Below are positions 55,141-62,942 of a stretch of DNA of 64,000 bases, in pieces; the stretch's first letter is position 1; every line of letters starts with the position of its first letter. Under the pieces are notes generated by a model. It saw only the letters and a program-made list of their open reading frames with translations. It made no database searches and was not told the DNA's origin. Position numbers and translations under genes: made by a program. Source of the DNA: Chryseobacterium nepalense. GTDB lineage: Bacteria > Bacteroidota > Bacteroidia > Flavobacteriales > Weeksellaceae. The DNA lies in NCBI RefSeq assembly GCF_023195755.1, contig NZ_CP096203.1, positions 2,294,001 through 2,358,000 of the forward strand, given 5' to 3'.

Positions 55141-55947
55141 TTACATTTTTCCTCCTGCAGCTCTGTAATATTCCAGTGCTTTAGGTAAATTTTTATTAAT
55201 ATCTGAGATTCTGGTTTCAGGATTAGGGTGAGTAGATAAAAATTCCGGCTGTCTTGCTCCCTTTGAAGCCGCCTCCATTCTTTCCCAGAAAGGAATTGCC
55301 TCTCTTGGATCGTATCCTGCCATTCCCATGATGTAAAGTCCCATCTGATCTGCTTCAGACTCCTGATTTCTTCCGTATTTCAATAAAGCGACCTGTGATC
55401 CGATAGGATAAACCGCTTCAAAAACATTGGCCCACTGTGCATTGGAAATACTTCCTCCTAAGATTGCTCCACCGTATTGAGCAACCATTGCCTGAGAAAT
55501 CCTTTCATTTCCATGTCCGGCCAAGGCGTGTGACACTTCATGCCCCATTACCACAGCCAATCCGTTTTCATTTTTGGTAACGGGCAAAATTCCTGTGTAA
55601 ACCGCTACTTTTCCGCCAGGCATACACCATGCATTAAGCTCATTACTCTGAATAAGATTAAATTCCCAATTATAATTGGCAAGATCCCCCGAACGGCCGA
55701 TGGACTGATAATATCTTTCTGCAGCAGATTTAATTCTCGATCCTACATTGACTACCTTTTTGGCATCTGCTGTTCCTGTTATAACTTTGGATTTTCCTAA
55801 TGTTGATCTGTACTCCTGAGCAGACATGGTCAGGATTTCTGAATTATTTGCCAGCTGTAAAGAAGACCTTCCCGTGATTGGATTGGTCGTACAAGCAGCA
55901 ACAATAAGAGCCGAAGCCCCTATTCCTAATAAATTTGTAAATTTCAT
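55141..55947 (-). CDS. M48-family metalloprotease, lipoprotein
   Basis: Periplasmic zinc protease of 268 residues with a lipoprotein signal (C19 in VAACTTNP). Zinc motif HEVSH gives H136, E137 and H140 in VVMGHEVSHALAGHG, and the third ligand motif ESEAD holds E196 with D200. ARQPEFLSTHPNPETRISDI is the typical tail of BepA/LoiP-like members, which degrade misassembled outer-membrane proteins. Divergent from the DUF4251 gene. Confidence 0.93.
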   Translation of the reverse strand: MKFTNLLGIGASALIVAACTTNPITGRSSLQLANNSEILTMSAQEYRSTLGKSKVITGTADAKKVVNVGSRIKSAAERYYQSIGRSGDLANYNWEFNLIQSNELNAWCMPGGKVAVYTGILPVTKNENGLAVVMGHEVSHALAGHGNERISQAMVAQYGGAILGGSISNAQWANVFEAVYPIGSQVALLKYGRNQESEADQMGLYIMGMAGYDPREAIPFWERMEAASKGARQPEFLSTHPNPETRISDINKNLPKALEYYRAAGGKM

Positions 55948-56008
55948 AGTTCGAGTGTTATTAGTTCAACCTTTACAATTTTTATTCCAAAATAAAATTT
56001 TAAGCTTA

Positions 56009-56016
56009 TATATTTG
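56009..56016 (+). promoter_or_regulatory. -7 promoter element before the DUF4251 gene
   Basis: TATATTTG is a perfect TAnnTTTG match 40 bases before the start codon. I see no good -33 element at the expected distance. Confidence 0.4.
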
Positions 56017-56055
56017 CATACAATTTGCTGTTTGAATCCGTATATATTTATTATT

Positions 56056-56604
56056 ATGAAAAAGTTTATCTCCATTATATGCATGCTTACCTTTCTATTG
56101 CTTTTCGAAAACTGTTCTTCACAGAGCAGCAATATGGATGTCCAGGCAGTAACGGCGCTTGTAAATTCCCAGGATTTTTCGTTTCAGGCACAGAGAGCCA
56201 ATCCTACCAATTATGACGTTATCAATATTGCAAACTCATTGCCTAATGCTCCCGCTACCAGAATTTTTGACCTGACCGGCAGCAATTACAGCATCGATAT
56301 CAGACCTAACAGTCTGGAAGTTGCACTCCCTTATTTTGGAAGAGTTTTTAACCCTACCTATGGAAATACAACACAAAACAGTTACCGATTTACTTCAAAG
56401 GATTTTACCATTAATAAAAGTCAGAATAAAAAAGGAGCCTGGATTGTAAGAATTAAAACCAATGATGTGAAAGCTGTTGATGAAATTATTATTGAAGTTT
56501 CGAAATCCGGACAAGCTCTTACCTCTATAAGAAGCAACGACAGGCAGCCGATTTCGTATTATGGATATATTACAAAAAATGAAGAACAGAAAGTTCAGCC
56601 TTAA
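56056..56604 (+). CDS. DUF4251 domain lipoprotein
   Basis: Protein of about 182 residues with a lipoprotein signal (C20 in LFENC-SSQ). The mature part, with FSFQAQRANPTNY and FDLTGSNYSIDIRPNSLEVALPYFGRV, is the DUF4251 pattern, a beta-rich fold found in Bacteroidota and of unknown role. I use the start MKKFISII at 56056, which follows a -7 element. Its stop overlaps the stop of the convergent meaB gene: the four bases TTAA at 56601-56604 hold both stops. Confidence 0.85.
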   Translation: MKKFISIICMLTFLLLFENCSSQSSNMDVQAVTALVNSQDFSFQAQRANPTNYDVINIANSLPNAPATRIFDLTGSNYSIDIRPNSLEVALPYFGRVFNPTYGNTTQNSYRFTSKDFTINKSQNKKGAWIVRIKTNDVKAVDEIIIEVSKSGQALTSIRSNDRQPISYYGYITKNEEQKVQP

Positions 56605-57590
56605 GATTTTTCTTTAGATAAAAATTTTTCCACAAATAATTTTGCTTCGGTACTTGGATTGGAAACCAGTGCAGAAGCATTTTTTTTATGCTGAAGATAA
56701 GCCTCTTCCAAAGTATTGTTTTTCTTCATCTCCGACAAAATATATTCCTGAACCCAATATTCGAAACGCTTTTCAGCCTGCTGATTTCTTACTTGATCAA
56801 ATCTGTTGGTTTTCTTTTTAAGGCTAATGAATTCATCAATTTTTTCAAAAACTTCATTAAGCCCCTCATTGCTTAAAGCAGAACCCAGTAAAACCGGAAC
56901 TTTCCAGTCTTTTTCTTTTGGAGGAATAAAATCCAGTGCTCTTTTTAATTCGATCCTCGTATTTTTCGCTTTCCGCAGATTTTCTTCATCAACTTTATTG
57001 ATAAAGATCACATCTACCATTTCCATGATTCCTCTTTTGATTCCCTGAAGTTCATCTCCGCCGCCGATTATTTTTAAAAACAGGAAAACATCTGTAATAT
57101 CTGCGACCAAAACTTCAGACTGACCGACACCTACGGTTTCTATTAAAATATAATCGTAGCCCGCTGCTTCGCAGATCATCATGGTTTCAAAAGTGGTATT
57201 GGCAACACCTCCCAGAAATCCTGAGCTTGGAGAAGGCCTTATAAAAGCGTTTTCTTCTTTTGCCAGTTCTTCCATCCTTGTTTTATCGCCCAGAATACTT
57301 CCTTTATTAATGGCTGAACTCGGATCAATCGCCAGAACCGCCACCTTCTTGCCATTGGCAATTGCAAGCCTGCCAAAATTTTCAATAAAGGTTGATTTTC
57401 CCGCACCCGGAACACCTGTTACGCCCACTCTGATGGAATTTCCCGTGAAAGGCATCACCTCTTTTAGTAATTCTTCGGCTTGTTGGCGGTGCTCAGCTTT
57501 TTTACTTTCTACTAAGGTAATGGCTTTTGCAATCAGGCGTTTGTTTCCTGACTGTATTCCTTCCAATAGTTCTTTTGTAGAAAATTTCAT
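56601..57590 (-). CDS. meaB: MeaB/ArgK-family G3E GTPase
   Basis: P-loop GTPase of about 329 residues that protects and reloads adenosylcobalamin-dependent methylmalonyl-CoA mutase. Walker A GVPGAGKST at 59-67, LAIDPSSAINKGSILGDKTRM, IRPSPSSGFLGG, ETVGVGQSE and VFINKVDEENL (the base-recognition motif) are intact. I use the start MKFSTKEL at 57590; an earlier in-frame ATG is six codons upstream. The mutase genes are not in the window. Usual length. Confidence 0.94.
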   Translation of the reverse strand: MKFSTKELLEGIQSGNKRLIAKAITLVESKKAEHRQQAEELLKEVMPFTGNSIRVGVTGVPGAGKSTFIENFGRLAIANGKKVAVLAIDPSSAINKGSILGDKTRMEELAKEENAFIRPSPSSGFLGGVANTTFETMMICEAAGYDYILIETVGVGQSEVLVADITDVFLFLKIIGGGDELQGIKRGIMEMVDVIFINKVDEENLRKAKNTRIELKRALDFIPPKEKDWKVPVLLGSALSNEGLNEVFEKIDEFISLKKKTNRFDQVRNQQAEKRFEYWVQEYILSEMKKNNTLEEAYLQHKKNASALVSNPSTEAKLFVEKFLSKEKS

Positions 57591-57608
57591 TGATCCAAAA
57601 ATAGACAA

Positions 57609-57762
57609 TTAAAAGCCAATGGTCAAGAGGATTGGTTTATTTAAATATTATTTCATTTAATTTATCATGACAAATTGTGGGGACTTTGCTTTTTTACCTG
57701 ATGTTTTGCTGCTAAAGCATAGAAATGACGTGTTGATGTTTTAGTTTCTAATGAAAGGCCTA
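57609..57762. other. Gene-free stretch upstream of meaB
   Basis: AT-rich with no coding sequence or clear signal that I can see; it leads into structured repeat copy B. Confidence 0.3.
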
Positions 57763-57882
57763 TACCCTAGCCCAGATCGAACGGTATGTTTGAGCTCTTT
57801 TGTTATTTCGGGGTTGCGGCGGCAAAGCCGCCGCAACCCCGAAATAACAAAAAGCGAGTAGTGAGAGCTGGAAAAAGCTCCT
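57763..57882. repeat. Structured intergenic repeat, copy B
   Basis: CCCTAGCCCAGATCGAACGG at the left and GCGAGTAGTGAGAGCTGGAA at the right match copy A (13275-13388). Between them a perfect 26-bp stem (57798-57823 and 57827-57852) encloses an AAA loop; its arm sequence TTTTGTTATTTCGGGG... is quite different from copy A. Confidence 0.8.
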
Positions 57883-57980
57883 AAAAAAATGCTTTATTTG
57901 TATTACTTCTAAATTGAATCCCCGTTTAACTGATGAAAAAAGGAAATTCCTACATTTGTTTTATTCAAATAATTGACAAC

Positions 57981-58271
57981 ATGAAAAAAATCATTGCTGT
58001 AGCATCTTTTACAGCCGTTTTATTGGCTTCTTGTACACCAAAAGCAACAACAGCAGCCACTCCGGCAGCCGCTGTATCTACAGCCGAACAAATTGCACAG
58101 GGAAAAACCATTTTCGAAAACTCCTGCGGAAGATGCTATAAACTCCCGGATCCTGCATCTCACACTTCTGTGCAGTGGGTGGGAATCATGAATTCTATGG
58201 CGCCGAAAGCAAAACTGAACGATGAACAGCACCAGTGGGTGTACGATTACATCGTTTCTGCAAAAAAATAA
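57981..58271 (+). CDS. Cytochrome c-like lipoprotein with altered heme motif (CxxCY)
   Basis: Lipoprotein of 96 residues (C18 in LLASCTP) with the fold of a small class I cytochrome c: AEQIAQGKTIFENSC, then a heme site reading C49-G-R-C52-Y53 in place of CxxCH, and a distal-Met region NSMAPKAKLNDEQHQWVYDYI. Without the axial His it would hold heme weakly, with a different ligand, or not at all. It precedes by 19 bases a paralogue with an intact CNKCH. Start MKKIIAVA at 57981. Confidence 0.85.
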   Translation: MKKIIAVASFTAVLLASCTPKATTAATPAAAVSTAEQIAQGKTIFENSCGRCYKLPDPASHTSVQWVGIMNSMAPKAKLNDEQHQWVYDYIVSAKK

Positions 58272-58290
58272 TCACTTCAAAAATATTATT

Positions 58291-58578
58291 ATGAAAAAAC
58301 TGATATTAAGCGCGATAGGATTTTCTGCATTGCTTGTATCGTGCGGACCCAAAAGCACTGCGGTAACAGGGCCTAAGTACACTTCATCCGAACAACTGGA
58401 GCAGGGAAAGACGATTTTTGAAAATTCCTGTAACAAATGCCACGCTCTTCCTAATCCGGAAAAGCACGACGACCAGGGATGGCTAAAGACACTGAGCAGA
58501 ATGGCACCGAAAGCTAAACTGAACGACGAACAGCATCAAATGGTATATGACTATCTGATTTCCGTAAACAAGAAATAA
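58291..58578 (+). CDS. Small cytochrome c-like lipoprotein
   Basis: Lipoprotein of 95 residues (C18 in LLVSCGP) with a single c-type heme site CNKCH (C47, C50, H51) in TIFENSCNKCHALPNPEKH and a probable Met ligand in SRMAPKAKLNDEQHQMVYDYL. It should be a membrane-tethered electron carrier in the periplasm. It is a tandem copy of the gene upstream, which has lost the His. Start MKKLILSA at 58291. Confidence 0.88.
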   Translation: MKKLILSAIGFSALLVSCGPKSTAVTGPKYTSSEQLEQGKTIFENSCNKCHALPNPEKHDDQGWLKTLSRMAPKAKLNDEQHQMVYDYLISVNKK

Positions 58579-58613
58579 CCAGACGGAAAGTTCTACCAAG
58601 ACTATTACAATAC

Positions 58614-58643
58614 AAAAGGAGACTTATTTTGTCTCCTTTTTTG
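58614..58643. terminator. Bidirectional terminator between cytochrome and TPR genes
   Basis: Perfect stem AAAAGGAGAC/GTCTCCTTTT (58614-58623 and 58631-58640) with a TTATTTT loop and T and A runs outside. The stop codon of the TPR gene is in the loop. Confidence 0.85.
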
Positions 58644-59133
58644 TTTTCTTTTTCTTCGGCATTTTGGATTTAATGAATTTCTTACGGTCTTTCACCACAT
58701 CCAGACTGTATTTTGTAAAGCAGTACTTTGCGGTTTCATCTAAAAATTTCAGCGCATTTACACAACTGCCGCGTTTTTCGGAAAGTAAAGACCTGTAAAA
58801 CCATAAGGTTGCTTTATCAATTCCCTTGATTTTCAAAGAATAATCAATCAGTTTTTCGGCTTCGTGATAGTCTTCGTTATCAATAAGGCAGCTGATGTAA
58901 TATTGAGGAACATTCAGATTCGTAACATCACACTGCATAGCTTCTTCAAAGTACAGCTTTGCCTTTTCATAATCGGATAACATCTCACTGTAGATTCTTC
59001 CCATGAGACAAAGACTGTCTGCATCTTCAGGATCATAAGATAAAGCATAATTCAACGCTTCCAGACATTCCGGAAGATTGTAAGGATAATTATCCAGCGC
59101 TTCGAAGTAGTATTTATTTTTAGTTAAGGTCAT
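58624..59133 (-). CDS. Small TPR protein of the rtcB-prfH operon
   Basis: Soluble protein of 169 residues built of about three to four tetratricopeptide-like helix pairs: ECLEALNYALSYDPEDADSL, CLMGRIYSEMLSDYEKAKLYF then EEAMQCDV, and YHEAEKLIDYSLKIKG. The tail is very basic (KKKKTKKETK). No enzyme motif. Its start overlaps the end of prfH by 14 bases, so the two are translated together. A role as an adaptor in ribosome repair is my inference from that coupling. Confidence 0.8.
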   Translation of the reverse strand: MTLTKNKYYFEALDNYPYNLPECLEALNYALSYDPEDADSLCLMGRIYSEMLSDYEKAKLYFEEAMQCDVTNLNVPQYYISCLIDNEDYHEAEKLIDYSLKIKGIDKATLWFYRSLLSEKRGSCVNALKFLDETAKYCFTKYSLDVVKDRKKFIKSKMPKKKKTKKETK

Positions 59134-59818
59134 TGTTGTAATTTTTTAATTCTTTTTTCAGTTGGTCTCTTTGCTTTTTGAAAGATTTTTCCTGATGGTT
59201 CTTTTTAAAATCCGTTCCGGAAAATGTCCGGATGGGATTTCCTCTCTGTACCTGCAGATGATTATTCCATGTATCCTGTAATCTTTTCTGAATCATGATA
59301 ATATTTTGTTCCAATACTTTCTCTTTCAGTCTTGAAATGGAAATCTTCTTATTTTCCAGCTGAGAACGAGAATCCTGCACGAAAACACTGTGACCGGTCG
59401 GAAGGTATGTGGCCCGTACCGCCGTATTCACCTTATTCACATTTTGTCCACCACTTCCCTGGCTTCTGGCCGTCTGAAAACGAATATCCTTTTCGTTAAA
59501 ACTTACTTTCCTTTCTTCTTCCAGTTCAAAGATTCCGATGAACCAGTTGGTTCTTTTATGTAGCTTCCTAAAAGTACTTTTCCCGGTCCAGCAAATACTT
59601 CCCAACCAGTTTTTTAAAAATTCGTTTACCATTTTTGATTTTAAAAGAATGGTTACGGATTTGAGGGTAAGGTTTTCGTCACCGTTTTCACGATGAATGA
59701 TTTCATAGTCTATATAGTTATTTTTTGCGTCCTCAAGGAAAACCTTCAGCACTTTTGCCACTACCCACTGGCATTCCAAAGGTCCTTTTCCGGAGGTTAT
59801 TTGTATTATTTTGTCCAT
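59120..59818 (-). CDS. prfH: Peptide chain release factor homologue PrfH
   Basis: Release-factor-like protein of 232 residues (start MDKIIQIT) with an N-terminal RF-H domain (GKGPLECQWVVAKVL) and the catalytic GGQ at 123-125 in ARSQGSGGQNVNKVNTAVR. It lacks the stop-codon recognition domain of RF1/RF2. PrfH proteins pair with RtcB2 and are reported to act on ribosomes stalled by damage in the 16S decoding centre. Here rtcB is 88 bases upstream, and an overlapping TPR gene follows. An in-frame extension upstream lies in a palindromic repeat and is unlikely to be translated. Confidence 0.93.
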   Translation of the reverse strand: MDKIIQITSGKGPLECQWVVAKVLKVFLEDAKNNYIDYEIIHRENGDENLTLKSVTILLKSKMVNEFLKNWLGSICWTGKSTFRKLHKRTNWFIGIFELEEERKVSFNEKDIRFQTARSQGSGGQNVNKVNTAVRATYLPTGHSVFVQDSRSQLENKKISISRLKEKVLEQNIIMIQKRLQDTWNNHLQVQRGNPIRTFSGTDFKKNHQEKSFKKQRDQLKKELKNYNNDLN

Positions 59819-59840
59819 TGTTATTTTTTTGTTAACCGTT

Positions 59841-59902
59841 GTTGTTGGTTGATGGTTATTAGGAAATAGATATCTATCAACTAACAGCCATCCACAAACA
59901 AC
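59841..59902. repeat. Palindromic repeat between prfH and rtcB
   Basis: Two 30-base arms, GTTGTTGGTTGATGGTTATT... (59841-59870) and the block 59873-59902, are complementary at 23 of 30 positions around a TA centre. It looks like a mini mobile repeat placed between the two genes; transcribed, it would form a long imperfect hairpin that could lower prfH expression relative to rtcB. Confidence 0.6.
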
Positions 59903-59906
59903 CAAA

Positions 59907-61298
59907 TTATTTATCCATCCTCACAATCCGAGGCTGAAAAGTTCCAAGAATATCGACGAGTTCCTGTTGTGCATTCATCACTTCATTGATGTCTTTATAT
60001 GCCATTGGTGCTTCTTCAGCATTACCACCCATTAAAGTGACATTTTTAAGTTTTAATTCTTTTCTGATATCATTCTGGGTAAAAAGATTTCTGCATTCTC
60101 CTCTTGAATATGCTCTTCCCGCTCCATGAGAAGCGGAGTTCAGCGAATCCGGATTTCCTTTTCCGCGCACGATAAATCCTTTTGCCGTCATAGAACCGGG
60201 AATCATTCCCAATTCATTTTCATTGGCCGGAGTTGCTCCCTTTCTGTGGACAATCACTTCTTTTCCGTTATGAATTTCTTTCCATGCGAAATTATGGTGA
60301 TTTTCAATTTTTGCTTTTACCCTTCCTCCGACAGCTTTCACAAGTCTTCTGTGAATATCATCGTGACATGCTGAAGCATAGTCTCCTGCAAGATTCATTG
60401 CCGTCCAGTATTCTAATCCTAGATGGGTATTCAGATCCAGCCAGGCAAATTGCTGTGCTTCTTTGGGTAGCGGGCACTGCTCTGTTGCAACCCTGGAATA
60501 GTATTGAGCAATTTCTGCCCCTAATCCGCGCGATCCGCTGTGTGAAAGAATTCCCAGATACTTTCCCTTCGGAAGCCCGATCTGACCGTCTTCTTCTGTA
60601 ATTTCCACCTCTCCGAATTCTACGAAATGATTCCCACCACCGGAAGTTCCCATTTGTTTAATGGCTTTTCCTTTCAGTCTTTTTAAAATCGGAATCATAT
60701 CAAATGTATCGCTGTCGAAAATTTCATGATCGACATGAGATTTATGAGTTTCATACATCCCGAATTTTGTATGCTCCATTAGTACTTTCTCATACTTATC
60801 TCTTGCTCCGTCCAGATAGGAAACCGGAGTATCCAAAATACTCAGGCTCATTCTACAGCCGATATCCATCCCGACTCCGTAGGGAATCACTGCGTTTTCA
60901 ACAGCAAGCACTCCTCCGATCGGTAGACCGTAACCGCTGTGCGCATCAGGCATTAAAGCTCCACTTACTGAGACCGGAAGTTTCAGTGCTGTGTACAGCT
61001 GATTTTTTGCTTCATCTGAGATATTATTTCCGAAAATCTGAAAAGAAGCCCGGTTTGCATTGAGCATTCTTTTTTCTGTTTTTTTTGATGAAAGCAGGGC
61101 TTCCGCTATTTGTCCGAAGGTTAAATCTTTTTCGAAGTGCTCCGGATTTTGCAGAATTTTTTTTAAAAGAGATTTCACATGATGTATATTCTTCGTCGCA
61201 AAATTTCTTTTCATGACTTCCAAAGCAATGTTGATACTTTGATTGTTCGGATAGCCTATTTTTAATATGTCTTTTCCTTTAAGTTTTAAATTTCCCAT
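59907..61298 (-). CDS. rtcB: RNA ligase RtcB (RtcB2 type)
   Basis: GTP- and Mn-dependent ligase of 463 residues that joins RNA 2',3'-cyclic phosphate ends to 5'-hydroxyl ends. Metal ligands D145 and C148 are in YGVGMDIGCRMS, other ligands in GTSGGGNHFVEFGEVE (around 217-232) and LSHSGSRGLG, and the guanylated His is H391 in SASHGAGRAYSRG. It is first in a transcript with prfH and a TPR gene. Pairing with prfH marks it as the RtcB2 type, for which repair of nicked rRNA is known, rather than tRNA splicing. Confidence 0.95.
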   Translation of the reverse strand: MGNLKLKGKDILKIGYPNNQSINIALEVMKRNFATKNIHHVKSLLKKILQNPEHFEKDLTFGQIAEALLSSKKTEKRMLNANRASFQIFGNNISDEAKNQLYTALKLPVSVSGALMPDAHSGYGLPIGGVLAVENAVIPYGVGMDIGCRMSLSILDTPVSYLDGARDKYEKVLMEHTKFGMYETHKSHVDHEIFDSDTFDMIPILKRLKGKAIKQMGTSGGGNHFVEFGEVEITEEDGQIGLPKGKYLGILSHSGSRGLGAEIAQYYSRVATEQCPLPKEAQQFAWLDLNTHLGLEYWTAMNLAGDYASACHDDIHRRLVKAVGGRVKAKIENHHNFAWKEIHNGKEVIVHRKGATPANENELGMIPGSMTAKGFIVRGKGNPDSLNSASHGAGRAYSRGECRNLFTQNDIRKELKLKNVTLMGGNAEEAPMAYKDINEVMNAQQELVDILGTFQPRIVRMDK

Positions 61299-61488
61299 TG
61301 TTTTTGTTTTAGACTTTAGATGTGAGATATTAGATATTAGATTTTAATACATCACATATATTCTTCCCGACTAAATATCAGCCATTCCTCACACAAACTG
61401 AAACGTATGTGACCAAGGTTTAAATAATCTATCTTAATATTGAGATTATTCAATTCACTTCTCTATTTTCAGAATGACAAAGCGGATA
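61299..61488. other. Gene-free stretch upstream of rtcB
   Basis: Holds a short tandem AT repeat (ATATTAG twice near 61329-61345, with TTTAGACTTTAGATG before it), another typical flavobacterial spacer repeat. I find no clear promoter for rtcB here. Confidence 0.3.
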
Positions 61489-61489
61489 T

Positions 61490-61571
61490 TCCTAGCCCGG
61501 ATTGCAGCGGCTACCCCACAGCGAACCTGAAAGGTGAGTGAGGAGTAATAGCGGAAAGCCGGAAATAGCTT
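61490..61571. repeat. Structured intergenic repeat, copy C (short form)
   Basis: CCTAGCCCGGATTGCAGCGG at the left and AGCGGAAAGCCGGAAATAGC at the right match the flanks of copies A and B, but the long hairpin has been replaced by a short segment with an ACCTGAAAGGT hairpin. Confidence 0.65.
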
Positions 61572-61655
61572 CAAATAAAAATTCTCTGCTATTTGGGAAG
61601 TTGCTGAATTTTATAAATTGATTTCGGGAAACTGTTTAAGTTTGAATATTGGCAC

Positions 61656-61689
61656 AAAAAACCCGAAATCTGTTCGACTTCGGGTTTTG
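61656..61689 (-). terminator. Terminator of the tiny minus-strand unit
   Basis: Stem AAAACCCGAA/TTCGGGTTTT (61658-61667 and 61679-61688) with an 11-base loop; on the minus strand followed by TTTTTTG. Confidence 0.8.
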
Positions 61690-61710
61690 GTATATCATTG
61701 TACTGTTGTT

Positions 61711-61788
61711 CTAAGAATGCACCAAGCCACGAAGCCTTACCACCATAAGCGGTAATCCAACTGTAGAATTCTGATTAGATCTGAACAT
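61711..61788 (-). CDS. Possible 25-residue small protein (or part of a small RNA)
   Basis: ATG on the minus strand at 61788 opens 25 codons (begins MFRSNQNSTVGLPLMVV, ends LRGLVHS) and stops at 61711-61713. A perfect -7 element TATATTTG (complement of 61827-61834) lies 38 bases upstream and a strong terminator about 22 bases downstream, giving a self-contained transcript of roughly 165 bases. Whether the peptide or the RNA is the product is unknown. Confidence 0.4.
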   Translation of the reverse strand: MFRSNQNSTVGLPLMVVRLRGLVHS

Positions 61789-61826
61789 TGCTTCGATTTT
61801 TAAGGATTAAACTTGATTTACAGATG

Positions 61827-61834
61827 CAAATATA
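61827..61834 (-). promoter_or_regulatory. -7 element of the tiny minus-strand unit
   Basis: TATATTTG on the minus strand, a perfect TAnnTTTG. At the -33 position the sequence is TTTT rather than TTTG. Confidence 0.4.
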
Positions 61835-61942
61835 TAAAAAATTTTAAGCTGGAAAAAACTACTTATGTAAAAGTATAATTTAAGAGGGAAAAAAATATTT
61901 TAAAAAAAGTTTATTTATATACCAACTTGTGCAAAAAAAGTA

Positions 61943-61950
61943 TATATTTG
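61943..61950 (+). promoter_or_regulatory. -7 element before the first fasciclin gene
   Basis: Perfect TATATTTG 23 bases before the start codon at 61974; no clear -33 box at 19 bases. Confidence 0.4.
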
Positions 61951-61973
61951 AACGATTCAAAAAAAATTACATT

Positions 61974-62927
61974 ATGAAAAAAATTATTAAAACAGCCTTA
62001 TTTTTAGGCTTAGCGGCCTTTGGCCTGATCTCATGTCAGCATGACAATGACAACGACAACAACCCTCAAATGACTGTCTATCAGTTAATTTCAGCAGATA
62101 ATGATTTGCGTACTCTTAAATCCGCGGTAGACAAAGCAGGATTATCTGCTACACTTAATCAGACCGGTCCCCTGACTCTGTTTGCACCTGGTAACACTGC
62201 ATTTAATGCGTTTTTACAAGCAAATGGATATGCAAGTTTAAATGACGTACCCACAGCAGCGCTGAGAACTTTATTGATGAATCATGTTCTGGGCTCGGAA
62301 TTGAAAGCGTCTCAACTTTCAACGGGTTATGTTTCTACTTTGGCAATTGGTGCGGCTTCCGTTGCACGACCTATCAGCATGTTTATTAATACCAGCAGTG
62401 GTGTAAAAATTAACGGGGTATCTTCTGTAGTATCAGCAGATATTGACGCCAGCAACGGTGTTATACATAAAGTGAACGCCGTAATAGGTTTGCCAACTAT
62501 TGTCACCCATGCCACGGCAAATCCGCAGTTTAGTTCTCTTGTTGCTGCACTAACAAGAAATGACATGCCGAACTTTGTGGGAATACTTAGCGGAACGACA
62601 AATTCTCCCTTCACAGTATTTGCGCCAACCAATCAGGCATTCTCATCATTATTGACTGAAGTGGGCCTTCCTAATCTTGCAGCAATCCCACAGCCGCTCC
62701 TTGAAAATACGTTAAAGTATCATGTTGTAACGGGAGTGAATGTTGCATCAAATAATCTCTTCAATAATATGATTGTACCTACTTTCCAGGGAAGTACATT
62801 TAAAATCACAACTACAGGAGGTGCTAAGATTACAGATAAAAACAACAGAGTATCAAATATTGTTGCCACTGATGTACAATGCAACAATGGAATAATTCAT
62901 GTCATAAACAAAGTTCTTTTACCATAG
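61974..62927 (+). CDS. Fasciclin-domain lipoprotein, first of a tandem pair
   Basis: Lipoprotein of 317 residues (C21 in GLISCQHDND, followed by an Asp/Asn-rich linker) with two FAS1 domains at about 33-165 and 170-315. GPLTLFAPGNTAFNAFLQ and SPFTVFAPTNQAFSSLL are the H1 motifs of the two domains; MNHVLGSELK and LKYHVVTGVN are the H2-type YH motifs. FAS1 proteins mediate surface adhesion. The next gene is a close paralogue. Start MKKIIKTA at 61974. Confidence 0.93.
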   Translation: MKKIIKTALFLGLAAFGLISCQHDNDNDNNPQMTVYQLISADNDLRTLKSAVDKAGLSATLNQTGPLTLFAPGNTAFNAFLQANGYASLNDVPTAALRTLLMNHVLGSELKASQLSTGYVSTLAIGAASVARPISMFINTSSGVKINGVSSVVSADIDASNGVIHKVNAVIGLPTIVTHATANPQFSSLVAALTRNDMPNFVGILSGTTNSPFTVFAPTNQAFSSLLTEVGLPNLAAIPQPLLENTLKYHVVTGVNVASNNLFNNMIVPTFQGSTFKITTTGGAKITDKNNRVSNIVATDVQCNNGIIHVINKVLLP

Positions 62928-62942
62928 AGACTATTATTAAGT

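Noticed and set aside
59819-59905. N-terminal extension of PrfH by 29 codons
   Set aside because: The extension is made of the palindromic repeat; the family N-terminus begins at MDKIIQIT, at 59818.
60126-61063. Several open frames on the plus strand within rtcB
   Set aside because: Antisense shadows; rtcB is fully conserved on the minus strand.
61311-61345. CRISPR-like short repeats
   Set aside because: Only two or three 7-base AT-rich units with no regular spacers.
61647-61665. TTGGCACA as a second sigma-54 site
   Set aside because: No -12 TTGC at the right distance; it overlaps a terminator stem.
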